From the NCBI GenBank assembly GCA_003254905.1, contig QANU01108907.1, forward strand, positions 335,631-399,630: a stretch of 64,000 nucleotides of DNA, read 5' to 3'. Made by a program: the position numbers and the translations under genes. Shown piece by piece: positions 20,495 to 33,169 of the stretch. The notes below the pieces were generated by a model. It did not search any database. It was not told the DNA's origin and was given only the letters and a program-made list of their open reading frames with translations. Within the stretch, counting starts at the first letter, position 1. Every line of letters starts with the position of its first letter. This DNA comes from Nissolia schottii (taxonomy: Eukaryota > Streptophyta > Magnoliopsida > Fabales > Fabaceae).

Positions 20495-21640
20495 AGTAAT
20501 CTCTCAATTTTGCTTTTCTCTCTAGCCCACCCAATGTGTGCGACATTTCACCCTTTTTTTCTTTTTAGCTCGCCGTTTCGATTGTGAGTAGCTTATTCTA
20601 CATCTCCACTATATAGTGGACTCTCAATTTTGATTGTTCGTGACCGATCTTTGAAGCTGTGAATGTGTTTTAGTTTTTTTCATTATTCTTTTCTCGATTT
20701 CGCTTCCTCTCTCTAGCACACCCAGTTTCTCTCGGAGTCTCCACGTGTTCTCTGTGATTCCTACCTCCTGATTATGCTTTGAAAAGCGACGTTTCACTCT
20801 TTTTCTTTTTAGGTCGCCATTTCGATTGTGAGTGGCTTCTTCTGCGTCTCCACTATATAGTGGGTCCTCAATTTTGATTGTTTGTGACCGATCTCTGAAC
20901 CTGTGAATGTGTTTTAGCTTTTTTTCATTATTCTTTTCTCGATTTCGCTTTCTCTCTCTAGCACACTCAGTTTCTCTCGGAGTCTTCGTGTGTTCTCTGC
21001 GATTCATACCTCATAATTATGCCTTGAAAAGCGATGTTCCATTGTTTTTCTTTTTAGGTTGTCATTTCGATTGTGAGTAGCTTCTTCTGCGTCTCCACTA
21101 TATAGTGGGCCCTCAATCTTGATTGTTTGTGACAGATTTCTGATGCTCTGAATGTGTTTTAGCTTTTTTCATTATTCTCTTCTCAATTTTGCTTCTTCTC
21201 TCTAGCACATCTAGTTTTTCTCTGAGTCTCCGTGTGTTCTCTACGATTTCTACCTCCTGACTATGCTTTGAAAAACGACATTTCACTCTTTTTCTTTTTA
21301 GTTCGTCATTCCGATTGTGAGTAGCTTCTTCTGCGTTTTCACTATATAATGGGCCCTCAATTTTGATTGTTAGTGACCGATCTCTGAAGATGTGAATGTG
21401 TTTTAGTATTTTTCATTATTTTTTTCTCGATTTCACTTCCTTTCTATAGCACACCCAGTTTCTCTCTGAGTCTTCGTGTGTTCTCTGCGATTTCTACCTT
21501 CTGATTATGCTTTGAAAAACGACGTTCCATTCTTTTTCTTTTTAGTTTTCCATTTTGATTGTGAGCAGCTTCCTCGGCTTCTCCACTATATAGTGGGTCA
21601 TCAATTTTGATTGTTAGTGACCGATATCTCTCTAAAGTAT
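20495..21640 (+). repeat. Tandem 244-bp repeat in the SLK leader/promoter, 4-5 copies
   Basis: The word ATTGTGAG recurs at 20581, 20825, 21070, 21314 and 21558, spaced 244, 245, 244 and 244 bases. Each unit holds a palindromic CCACTATATAGTGG (or one-base variant), GATTGTTTGTGACCGATCTC, GTGTTCTCTGCGATTCCTAC, TGCTTTGAAAAGCGACG and a pyrimidine-rich TTTTTCTTTTTAG that resembles a 3' splice site. Only one unit exists in the broken SLK copy. Whether the units lie in the promoter or in untranslated leader exons cannot be told without transcripts. Confidence 0.9.
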
Positions 21641-22169
21641 TTTTTCTGTGGCTTCTGAATTTGTGTGCTGTGAGATCGGGTCTTTTTCAGTTAGCTAGCT
21701 TGTTTGTGGGATTTTGCAGTGCAAGTCAGGTTTGGTGCATTTGAATGCGTGAAAGCTCGGGTTTTTGTGCATTTTTTTTATCTTGAAAGAATTAGGTTTT
21801 TGTGGGTTTAATTGTTGATCTGCAATTTTACTACCTTGGAGGGTGTAATTCGGCATTTGGTATAATTCAATTTGTGAGGGTTGTCATGTTTTCTGTGTTT
21901 GATTGTTTTGGTTTCTGCTGGTGTTTCCGTCATACTAATGCGTTTGTTTATGTTTGATCCATGTTGGACATCGTCGGAAGTTTAGAAGAGCGAAGAAATA
22001 GTGGGAAGATTTTATTGCAAAGGAGTTGACAGAGATTTGTCAAAAGTTTGGGTTATTGGAGCTAAGAAGGGAAATTAAAGAGCTAAGATCAGGGGTTGTT
22101 GTTTGAAGAGCATTTGGTGCGTGATTCGATGGAACTTTCTACTTAGTTTAAAAACCAATTAGGGTGGCT

Positions 22170-25100
22170 ATGGAGAATTACTCAAACTCCGATCAGCAAG
22201 CGATGGGACCGCCCCTTATGGCACCTTCCCATGTGGCTGGGGGATTAACTCAAGGAGACATGCAGCCACAGAATGTGATTAAATCTCACTTAAGCCCATC
22301 GTCTAACACATTAATTCCTGCAGGATCTGGGCGTTCAAATCTGGGTCTAGCTTCTGGGTACATGAACAACGCAGGCCCCCACATGAAGAAGCCAACTCCA
22401 GGCTTCAACACAGATTCCTACTTACGTTTACCTTCGAATAATATTATTAGTATTCCAAGGTCATCCGTTATGGATGGTTCTTCTGTAACATTGCAGCAGC
22501 CACAAGGTGGTGCTTCAAGTGCTACACCTTTCCTGCCATCTCCAACTGCCCCGCCTCCACTCCCAGTGGGTGCACGAGCACCAGGATCTTTTCTTCAAGA
22601 TCCAAACAATTTGTCCCTGTTGCAGCACAAGAAACCTCGCCTAGACATCAAGCAGTTAGACATGACGCAACAGCTTCTTCAGAGACAACACCCCGTCCAG
22701 TTACAGGGTCATAATCCACAACACCTCCAGCCGCAGCCGCCACAAGCAATGCAACCACCATCTTGTGATCAAAAGCGCCCGCTTGACAGCGGTGTTTGTG
22801 CCCGTCGATTGATGCAGTACCTCTATCATCAAAGGAATCGACCAAGTGTGAGTAGTTATTCTCATCTTCTGTTTTTGTGCTGCATGCATGTAGTGACATG
22901 TCTTAATCATACTTCTTAATGCAGCCATATATGATTAATGATTTGAGATAATTCACTCTTCCATTTATTAATTGTTCTTACAAGTATTTGACATGCATGA
23001 GCTAGCTACATGTTTTAGGTGCTCTGAAAAGTTCTTGGTTCAATTTATCTATTTGTTCCAGGATAATACTATTGCCTATTGGAGAAAATTTGTAGCTGAA
23101 TATTACTCCCCAAGTGCAAAGGAACGATGGTGCATGTCATTGTATGATAATGTTGGGCATCATGGACTTGGTGTTTTTCCTCAACAAGCTATGGTCAGTT
23201 ACTTCTGCTATCTTCATCAATAGGATACTGCATTAACATATATACCCTAATCTTTATGCAACTGTTTGTGTCTTAGAAGCTTTCCCCACCACCTTGCCCT
23301 TTTTAATATCTTTGTGCATTTGTTCAGGATGCATGGCAGTGTGACATATGTGGCTCTAAATCTGGGAGGGGATTCGGTAAGACAACGAGAATATTATGCT
23401 TGTTTGCCATGCTATACTGTGAATACAGAATCCTCTTTTATCCAAAGATAAAGTTCAAGTATGGATTATGTGAAGTTGATTCTGGTTAGAACTTTTTATT
23501 AATGTGTATGTGAAGACTGATCAGGAACCTTGTGTTGACGTCTTGTTTCCTGCATAAGGGTATTTAGGGAATATTATTCATATTCATACGACAAGTGCTG
23601 TTGGTGAAGAATATGGAAGATGTTAAATGCCAACATCAAGTTACCTAGAAAAATGTACAACTGTATCGGTGCTTTGAAATTTATGATAACGTCAATCTAA
23701 TGTGATAATATCTACATTCTGGATTTTGTTAACAGAGGCAACTTTTGAAGTACTCCCAACACTTAATGATACCAAATATGGAAGCGGTGGTGTGTTGGAT
23801 GAGCTTTTGTTTTTGGACATGCCGCGTGAAGTTAGAATTCCTTCTGGTTTGTTGGTGCTAGAATATGCAAAAGCAGTTCAAGAGAGCGTATATGAGCAGC
23901 TTCGCGTTGTTCGTGAGGGTCAACTCCGAATCACATTCACGCAAGACCTCAAGGTCATAACATCACCACTCTATTTAAAGATATTTTCTATTTTAACCTT
24001 TTTTGTATATCTCTTTTCACTTGCACCATTGACCTCTTGGTATACCGCCATCTCTCATAAAAGCTTAAGTTGTTAGGAAAAGACACTTTGAATGATTTTA
24101 TGTTATATCCCTTTTCAACATTCTTGTTAATTTACACAGATATTATCTTGGGAGTTTTGTGCAAGGCGCCATGAAGAATTTCATTCTCGAAGGTTGGTTG
24201 CACCACAGGTATGATTCCGCATGCTTTATTAGTGATTCCTTTCTTCACTTTGGCAGCCACTATCTATTTCAGGGAGAATGTTACTGGTTGATGGTTGTGA
24301 GTGGTATAATTTGTAGGTTGAGAAAATTTCTGTGAGAGAATATTGCGTGCGCGCTTGATTGTAATTTATAATTATCTCCTTAAATGCATGAACGTGTCCT
24401 CATTTGTTTATCTTTTCTATTTTTTGAAAGCTTTTAAACTACTGCTGAATAGTGAGGAAAGTAATGTGAATGTTTGGATGTAAAAATTGATAGAAATAGT
24501 AAAACTCATGAATCATGTTTACCAGTGGCGGAGCCAAGGGGCATGGTCCCCCAAATATTTCCAATTTTTTTTCATATATATTGTATATTTACTATGCATG
24601 GTAAATACTTTTATTATACACCAAATCATTAACTTTTGTATAAATATCATATATAATATATAACATATATTATAAATATGTAGAATAGGCTGATTTGGTG
24701 TGCTTTATATCAAAAATTTATTACATATATATTTATAAAATGTATATTTCATTATGTATATATAAAGTAAGTATTAAAGTCTGACATTGTTTAGAGATAA
24801 AATATAGATAGTCTTTATAATTTTTGAGGTTGAGTTAGACATGTTTTCAATTCTTAATAGAATAAAACATCAAATCAATTTTTAGAGTTTGCATCATCAA
24901 TCAAATTTGTCTCCATAGTCTTAATTCATCTCTAGAGTTCATGGACTGATTTGATGGCTTATTCATTCCTAATAACAAGTATGACATGCTATGAAAAAGG
25001 GTTAATAAAATAAGTGACAAATTAGCTAAAATAAAATAGATTTTGTGAACAAATATTTTAAAGATACTTGTTACAAAATTAAGAAAAGAAAATTATTCAT

Positions 25101-27592
25101 TAGAAAAATAAAATTAGAAGTTGAATGCATTAAACATGTTAAAAATTTCAAAAGGTTCTATTGATTTCTTTTCCAACATCAGTACTTGTTAGCTTTTCCA
25201 TGTAAAATAAATGTTATCTTATATTGACCTGTCTTTTCATCGGATTCGATAGTGATTATAAGTTGAACTTATTTCATTTTTATGTTTATATTATGTAATT
25301 AATAGTTAACTTGCTTTGACTAAAAAATAAAAAAACATATATCAAGTTCTTAGTCTTGTCTTGGCCCCTATAATTATAACCCTAGCTCCAGCCATGACGT
25401 TTACGTGTCATAAACAGTATGAAGATGAACGCTTTATTGTCAATTCCACTTCATTCATTGATTTACGGTACAAATACTATTTGGTTGTAGGTCAACCAGT
25501 TGGTTCAGGTAGCAGAAAAATGCCATAGCACAATTGCCGAAAGTGGACCTGACGAGATTCCTCAGCAGGATTTGCAAACAGACAGCAGCATGTGAGTTAT
25601 ATTGCAACCACTTGATATATTTAGTAAATCTTTCTCCTTAGATGTTATGTTTCTCCATTTAACACATACCTTATGTGCTAGGGTTGTGTTCTTGGAATGA
25701 TGAATGCCCTTTTTTTTTTTTTGCTAGATAATTGGAGAATATTGGATTTATAGCTAAAGTATACTCTTACATGATTTTTTAATTATTTGGAGGGTGGTGG
25801 ATGGTACATGTCAGCACTAAGGCTTGGATATAATGTTGTTTTGCATCAGGGTATTAGCAGCAGGACGCCATCTTGCAAAGAGTTTGGAGGTGCCGTCGCT
25901 GAATGACTTAGGTTTCTCCAAAAGATATGCAAGATGTTTGCAGGTAAACCATTAAAATCTACATTCTCAATGTCCTCTTCCATAATATACTGTGCCCTTA
26001 ATTTGTTGCTTTTAATCAAAGTTCTTGCTGATATGGTTGGCAGATAGCTGAGGTTGTCAATAGCATGAAAGATTTGATAGATTTTAGCCAGGAGCACAAA
26101 GTTGGCGCAATTGGTAAATCTTGTTTTTGTTACTGAATTAAAATGTATTAGTATTATATGGTTTGTGTGTAGTACCTGTACAATTTATCTTTCACTGATA
26201 TTCTGGTGGTTTTGGTTTCACATGTTGTAGAGCAAAGTTATTTAATGTAGACCTCATGAGCAATACCTTTTGGGGTTTTTAATTGGCATATCAATCCATT
26301 TTAATGTTGTATGCTCCCCTTGTTCATTGTCTATTTGTCCCCTCCCCCTACTTCTCCCAAAAAGAGGATTAATGAGCTTATCTCTTGTTATATGCAACTG
26401 CATCAACTTCTTTATGGTTCTTTTTCTCATTTTTCCAATTTTATTCTTATCAGTATAGTGCTCTACTAGTAGTATTTGAGTATTACACTGATATATTTTA
26501 ATATATGTATTCGTCTGTCCATTTATAATAAACTTAATCATATAAAATTAAATGACAACTTTTTTTAAAAATATATGAGAACAATTTTAAATAAAATATA
26601 TTGAAATTTATAGATTATTAATAAAATAATTAAATAGTATTTATTTTATTTGTTTGGAAATTGCTAGAATATGAATTTAAAAATATTATGTTAGAGAATT
26701 GATTGAAAATTTTAGTAGTTAACTTTCGTTTTTAATGTTGAACGATTTTTACTGTAAAAGTGGGAGAGAATGTGGAAAATATAAAATAAAAATATTTAAC
26801 GGAGTTTAATGAAAAAATATTTGCAGAAAAATTCTGAAAATTAAAGAGAGTTGAATTAATATAGAATAGAGTTGATGTGCAGGTGGTCTTTTCAGGTTTT
26901 TTAAACTAATCCTACAGTGTTGTGCAGAGAGCTTGAAAAATTATCCGCGACATGCAACTGCAGCGAAGCATCAGATGCAAAAGATGAAGTTGATGGAACA
27001 AGTACCAAATGTTCAATCAGCTATGCATCCTGGACTGAACAACAACAATAATCACAATATGGGTAATCGCGGTAGTGTTGTTGCTCTAAGCGGGTCAGCT
27101 CAAGCTCCTCTGAGACGCAGCTTGATGAGTTCCAATTCTGGCTTAGCTCAATGGGATGGATCATCATCATCGTCATCTTCTACCTTGCAAGGCTCAATGC
27201 AGAATTCACCTGCTACTGGCTTCTCAAGCCACCTTCTGCAGCACCACTTGCCCACTGGAAATAATAATAATAATACAGTGCAGCAGAGTCATTTGCAGGC
27301 TTTACAACAGCAGCAGATCATGCAGCAACCCCAGTTCATCGGCGGCCTCAATGCAGCAAATGACAACGTAGCAAATAATGTGACTGGAGCTACGGGGAGC
27401 AACGACTTCAAAGTTCCTGCTAACATCGATTGTTCTACCGCCGCCGGAGGATTCGACAACAGAACAGCTGATGTCCCTCAGAATCTCTATGTCTCGGACG
27501 ATTTGGTACAAGATATTTTCCCTGATTTCACAGATCATGGCTTCTTTGACGGTGAGCTAGATGAAAACATGGGTTTTAGTTGGAAGGCTTGA
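22170..27592 (+). CDS. SLK: SEUSS-like transcriptional adaptor (SLK), shortened
   Basis: Nine exons give 691 residues: 22170-22847, 23062-23193, 23328-23376, 23736-23953, 24140-24208, 25491-25591, 25850-25943, 26044-26113, 26928-27592; all introns GT-AG. The start is the ATG at 22170; the ATG at 22209 (MAPSHVAGGL) is a possible alternative. Residues 1-200 are Pro/Gln/Ser-rich. An LDB/LIM-binding dimerisation domain (about 205-447) contains CARRLMQYLYHQR, YWRKFVAEYYSP, WQCDICGSKSGRGF, AKAVQESVYEQLRVVREGQL and LGFSKRY. The Gln/Asn-rich tail ends in MGFSWKA. SLK proteins partner LEUNIG-type corepressors in the nucleus (established). Family members are usually longer (about 800-900 residues by recollection). 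Missing here are the SGIFFQG and SLVTDANSALSGG segments, most of the central poly-Gln tract and parts of the tail. All frames and splice sites are intact, so the gene may work. A pyrimidine-rich leader lies upstream. Confidence 0.9.
24523..25396. mobile_element. hAT-like nonautonomous element in SLK intron 5
   Basis: The left end CAGTGGCGGAGCCAAGG and the complement of the right end CATGGCTGGAGCTAGG form imperfect terminal inverted repeats. An 8-bp target duplication with one mismatch flanks it: ATGTTTAC (24515-24522) and ACGTTTAC (25397-25404). The 874-bp interior is A/T-rich without a transposase. CAGTGGCGGAGCCA-type ends with 8-bp duplications fit hAT. It enlarges the intron between exons 5 and 6 to about 1.3 kb. 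Confidence 0.82.
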
Positions 27593-28293
27593 GTAGCTCA
27601 ACACTAATTTGGTCTCTCTTCATTCCAAGTGTTGATGCTATATATTAACTCTGTACAGGATATATATATCTCTATCTATCTTCAATGGTGGCGGCGGCTG
27701 CTGGAATTTTATTTGAGGGTTTTTGTTTGAACAATTTAAACAACAGTTGTCAGCTTCTTATTAATAATACATTCATGCATATGCGCTTTAAAGGATCTTA
27801 TTTGAGGGTTTCATTTCTTTGCTTTCCCTTTCTGTCACACAGTTTGGCGGAAAAATGTTTTTTTTCAAGTTTCCATCTGCAATTATAAAGTGTTACCTTA
27901 GACACATGAGCGTGGATCCCATAATGTGTGAGAGAGAGGAGACTTCATGTCTACACTAAACTTAATGTATAAATAACATTTTTGTTATAACAATCATAGT
28001 TATATATTTGTAAATTATTTGAACAAAAAATTTAAGAAAATTATATAATTTACTGTTAAAACATCACAGCATAAACTATTACAAAAAATTACTCTGTACG
28101 ACAACTGCTAGAGTTAGCACTACCATTTCACATTCCTAATTCCTACACAAGTAAGTTAATCAACAACAAAGCACTGGCACCCACATTAAAACAAGGGCTA
28201 CTTGAGTTACTTCCTTACAAATACCAACATTATACTAGGAAAAGGAAAAATAAATAAAAAAACCTGTATCGCGTGTATAAAGTATAATAATCA
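27593..28293. other. SLK 3' flank and intergenic spacer between convergent genes
   Basis: SLK reads rightward and the F-box gene leftward, so both 3' ends fall here. SLK 3' untranslated sequence probably covers the first 250-300 bases (a TATATATATCTCTATCT run near 27660). The rest is A/T-rich with no coding signal. Confidence 0.45.
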
Positions 28294-31200
28294 TTAACCA
28301 GCTAGAATTGTTTTATTCTTAGTTGGGCAAATGATGGTACCATCAACGCAGAGGCCACCTTTGGTGTGGGTGCAATCGATTTGGGCCAGAGAAAACTTTA
28401 GTTTTGTGGGCTCATTGGGCTTCTCGACCACGAAGTCTCCGACATGGTAGTGGACCCACTGGCCAGGCCTACTCAGGTAGCACTCCGAGAGTGAACGCTG
28501 GCCGTCCGATGTGGAGAGCTGGAATCGGACGGGCTTGATGTCCCAGCCGTGAACTTGATCGACGTTGCAGACGCGCCGGCCCAATCTCTTAGAGGGCTTG
28601 CCCAATTGGAACCTGAAGAATAGGCTGTAACTGCCCACAGGGAATTCAAACTCTAGATCCCCCACCACCTCCACCCACCACATTTGTTGAAGATATGCTA
28701 CGCTCTTGAACCTGCACACAAAAAATAAATTGTTGAGTTTACTTCTTTTCCCATTTTATAAGTTCAATTTAATTCGACAATAGTTATTATAGACTTTATA
28801 GTATAAGTACTTATTTTGTTATGCACTTCAAATTTTCACCACTTTCATAAGAATGTTGATAATGCTATCCGAATTAGATTCAGTCACTTTGTGCATAATG
28901 TATTAAGAAGTGCAAGTTTTGTTATTTTATATGTTTCTCTATGTGTGCTCATTTTTTATTTATTTTTTTGAAACAAGTCTCCCTAGTTCCTATGTTTATC
29001 AAGTGATGATAATACAGTTTCAGGCGATGATGTATTCATCATTAATTTTAAAACATCTACGCATGTAATTTTCGATTATATTTTGAACAGTAGATATATT
29101 GTCTCGCTTAGGATTTATTCTGAATTTGAGACTATAATTGTTTTTCTTTCTACACTATTGATATTTGAAATCTATTAACATTTAGTAGTGCTTTGTTTTT
29201 TTCAATTTACAAATCTAAAACTTGAAAACAAATGTCAAATTACTATAACTAACCAAACTGATTTGTAAAATCTATCAAATATTAGCAATTGGAAACCATA
29301 TATTTTTTAAGATAGATATATTTTTTGGTCATGTACATGTGTTTTTTAATAAAAATCAAACATAATTCGTCTGATTTATCTCTTAACATAAGATTAAGGG
29401 AGATATTATTTGAGTTACTAGCTGTCAGTGGAAACCATATTTAGCAAAAGAAAATTACCATTTGGCTTATTGGATCGAAGATTTTTTCATAAGGATATTT
29501 TTTTCAATGGAGGACAAGCTAAGCACACAAAGGGTGATTTTTTTGGGGGCATTATTATTCGGAAAGTTAAAACCTTTCTAGAAACAAATTACATAGATTC
29601 CAATAAAAGCAATGATACAATCTTCTTAAGAATCGCATAACGTTTCATCGGGTTCTTATGCCAAGAAAAATGCGCATAATGACAAGGCATGCTTCCAAAG
29701 TTTATTATGATTAGTCTATGACCTAAGGCACTTAATTATAGAAATAAATAAATGGCCAAAGACGCTTTTGTTGCAAGGAACACAAATAACTATACCGACA
29801 ATATTTAGAATATGACCTTGCTTCTTTATTTGCTTTAGACGTATGACAGATTATGCAAAATCTACGTGATTATGTAGTTATCGTTTACATTACTTTCCCT
29901 TAAAACAGAAGTCCTTTTCAGCTATTTAATATAGCCATATTCTAATATATACGTGCAGATTGTTGCACTCTTGTTTCTTTTTCTTCGATTACGGATAAGA
30001 TATTAATGGTTGACCACGAAAGTTATAATTAGTTGCCAGAATATGGCAAAACCAATGGCATTGCCCATTGGCTTTTAAAAATCAATGACTCGTTAAGAAA
30101 TTCCTATGTTAAAAGGACTCAAAACATTTTGGTGAAAAGCTTCCACCGTAATTTATGGAAAATATCATGTTCCACCGGGAAGTCAACAAGCATTATTAGT
30201 TTTCTTCTAAATTATTCTTTTGATTAAATATTTTCTTCATTGAAAATACTGTGAATAATTTCTAATTTACCGTGTACTAACGTTATCTGATTTGAGTTTC
30301 TTTGAATGAAAATTTCAAACCAACTTAAAATAATTTATTTAATTCAACTTAAAATATGAGTATATGTCTTATCTCACCGAAGAAATATCTCCTAAAGACA
30401 TAATTATTAAATCTTAAGTATTAGTTTTTAGATTGTCCCCACGTGGACATATATAGTTGTATCAGCAAGACAGAGAAAGGGGTGATCTTTTATTTTTTGT
30501 TTGTTTTTGGTATTGGTAATCTTTTAATTACTATTTCCTTTAATCAAGAAAGTATATTTGATAAGTAGAACTTCTTTTTTTTTGAGAATTTCCTTCCGTT
30601 GGTTTCACAGAAGTTACCGATAAATAGTTTCTAAAACTTTTTTAATTGAGAAATTTTCATAAAGTACTAATATATTCTAGCACAATGTGATGGTTTTCTT
30701 TATTGTTCAATACGACTTTTACTTCTTCCAAAAGAAAATGTCTTTTTCATTAAATTAAAAAGGAAATTAAGTTGGCCGCAAAATGAAAATTGAGGAACAT
30801 TTTACTTTGATCAAATTTCTAGATAAAATCCGAAAACAATGAAACATTTTTCAACAATGTAATAATTAATTATCTGTAATCACAAGCAAATCTAGGGAAA
30901 AGGCAAACATAATAGAAATGCTTCAAGAGTATAAGGACGCACGTTTTGACCAAAAAGGCAGAAATATCAACAGATAGAAAAAAGACAAGATATTTACCAA
31001 AATTAACGTGATGAAACCAAAAAAAAAGTCAAAAATTAATAATTTAAATGACATTTCTTTAAAAGAACCGTGTTCATCTCTGGTTAAAAGACATAATATA
31101 TCTAACCTAAAATATAGATATCTATTAAAAAAAAAAATCCACATATATAAGTTAAGCAAACACAATAGTTATTTAAAAAAAAAAAAAAAAACCTTCACAT

Positions 31201-31802
31201 CTCTCACCTGGATTCCTCTGTTGGAATATAATTCCAGTATCTTCTATCATCTATTCCAGTTATCTTCAACGACTTCGATGACATGAACAAACAAATTTGT
31301 CCACTGCATTTGTCCAACCAAACTTCCTACAACAATCACCGCAAAGGATCAAATGAACCAAAATTGAAAGAATAAATAAATAAATAAATAAAATGAAATC
31401 AAGCAAGGAAAATTCAAATAAATATATTAAGATGATATAATTTAACTAACTTACTTTGGTGCCACCATCAAAGCGATTGGGAAGACACAACCTTGTATAA
31501 ATCTCTTTCTTAGTCATGGAAGCAAGATCCTGATCTTCACCAAGAACCTTATTGGCAATGAACTTGTAGCTTTGTGGCAACTTTGATTCCCAAACAAAAT
31601 CAGCTGAGGAAGCCCTATGAAAAGCACGGTTGACTCTAGCCAATTGGCATATATCAGGTGGATCAAGATTCATGAGCAAAGATGATATGCAACTCTCTGG
31701 TATGTCACCAAGATTAGGCATATTAATTGATGATGATGGAGAATTAAGAGACCCTCTATCATGATCATCCTTTTCAGCACTTGAAGAAATCCTAGCTCCC
31801 AT
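28294..31802 (-). CDS. PP2A13: F-box protein PP2-A13-like (F-box plus phloem protein 2 domain)
   Basis: Three exons on the minus strand, 31802-31455, 31326-31208 and 28711-28294, give 294 residues. The junctions GGTK/EVWLDK and TEES/RFKSV fit the family exactly; the middle exon ([21 protein letters not shown], then [10 protein letters not shown]) is short. The start MGARISSS is preferred over an in-frame ATG three codons upstream because PP2-A proteins of this type begin MGA. An F-box lies at about residues 31-75 ([28 protein letters not shown]). The PP2/Nictaba-like carbohydrate-binding fold spans about 115-290, with [38 protein letters not shown] and GGLCVDG. It should act as a substrate-recruiting subunit of SCF ubiquitin ligases, possibly for glycoproteins (family inference). 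The second intron is 2.5 kb. Intact. Confidence 0.94.
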
Positions 31803-32701
31803 GATAAACAAATTAATCTAACCACACCAAAAAAAAAAAGATGGAAGAAATTAATGGATTAGTCGAAGATCTGGTTCAGATGTGAGAGTTTAGGGTTTAT
31901 GGTTCAGAGGTAGAGAAGGAGGAGGTAGAGTAGGTGGAAGCCTGAGGGAGATACCGATAATGGAAAAAGTGATTCCATTTTTTTTCTTCTTCTATGTTAT
32001 GGATTAAGGAGATGAGAGTGAGGAGGCACCATTTTTTGGGTTTTGGCTTTTGGAAATGGAAAGGGAAAGGTGTGGGGAGGGTGTGTGTGTTGGAAAAGGC
32101 ACAAAGTGAAATTCTATTATGTCCATTTAAACTTCAAAGTTCCAGACAAGAATATATCAAAATAGAGAGAAAAAAGAAAAGTTCCAAGAAGAAAAGAATT
32201 TCTAAATGGAAGGGGAGGTGTGCACATGAGTGTGCATGGAATAATATGTAGGCTTTGTTGAGGGGTAGAGCAATTGCATCATCACGTATTTTCAACATGT
32301 TTGCAGATCACGCGCCTATTGATGTAATTTATTTATTTGATTTTGGCCATTCTTGCAAGTTATATAAGGGATAATCTTTTCTTACCAAAAAACTGTCCCC
32401 TTAAGTTGTTTTTCACTGGGTTTACTCTTGGAGTTTTAAATAGGCTTCGCCTTTGTTTGAATTAGGTGAATTTTCTATGCCTTGTAGTTGTTGTTCTGTT
32501 TTCTTGTTTTGGGTCAAACATTTCTATCAATAAAATTGTCAGGTGTATATAGTTACTTTTGACAAAAATTTTATCAATCATTATTGTTACTCGCTTTTCA
32601 CTTGATGTGTTAAATCATAAATAATGGGATTAATGTTCTAGGTAGTATTTAAAAAATGTTCATGGTGTTTTAAGTTGTTCCTGAAAGGAAAAAAAAAAGT
32701 A
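31803..32701. other. F-box gene promoter side and intergenic DNA
   Basis: Immediately upstream (minus strand) of the F-box start is a purine/pyrimidine-biased leader (31850-32080; plus strand GAGGTAGAGAAGGAGGAGG). No TATA element can be fixed. The remainder to the assembly gap shows no gene. Confidence 0.4.
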
Positions 32702-33144
32702 NNNNNNNNNNNNNNNNNNNNNNNNNNNNNNNNNNNNNNNNNNNNNNNNNNNNNNNNNNNNNNNNNNNNNNNNNNNNNNNNNNNNNNNNNNNNNNNNNNN
32801 NNNNNNNNNNNNNNNNNNNNNNNNNNNNNNNNNNNNNNNNNNNNNNNNNNNNNNNNNNNNNNNNNNNNNNNNNNNNNNNNNNNNNNNNNNNNNNNNNNNN
32901 NNNNNNNNNNNNNNNNNNNNNNNNNNNNNNNNNNNNNNNNNNNNNNNNNNNNNNNNNNNNNNNNNNNNNNNNNNNNNNNNNNNNNNNNNNNNNNNNNNNN
33001 NNNNNNNNNNNNNNNNNNNNNNNNNNNNNNNNNNNNNNNNNNNNNNNNNNNNNNNNNNNNNNNNNNNNNNNNNNNNNNNNNNNNNNNNNNNNNNNNNNNN
33101 NNNNNNNNNNNNNNNNNNNNNNNNNNNNNNNNNNNNNNNNNNNN
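32702..33144. other. Assembly gap (443 unknown bases)
   Basis: A run of N between an A-rich edge and a (TA)n run (33145-33169). Any open frame drawn through it is an artefact. The gap probably reflects an unresolved low-complexity repeat. Confidence 0.99.
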
Positions 33145-33169
33145 ATATATATATATATATATATATATA

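Noticed and set aside
20624..21007. 127-codon minus-strand frame rich in Arg/Lys/Glu
   Set aside because: It lies wholly in the 244-bp tandem repeat and only reflects the repeat period and its pyrimidine tracts.
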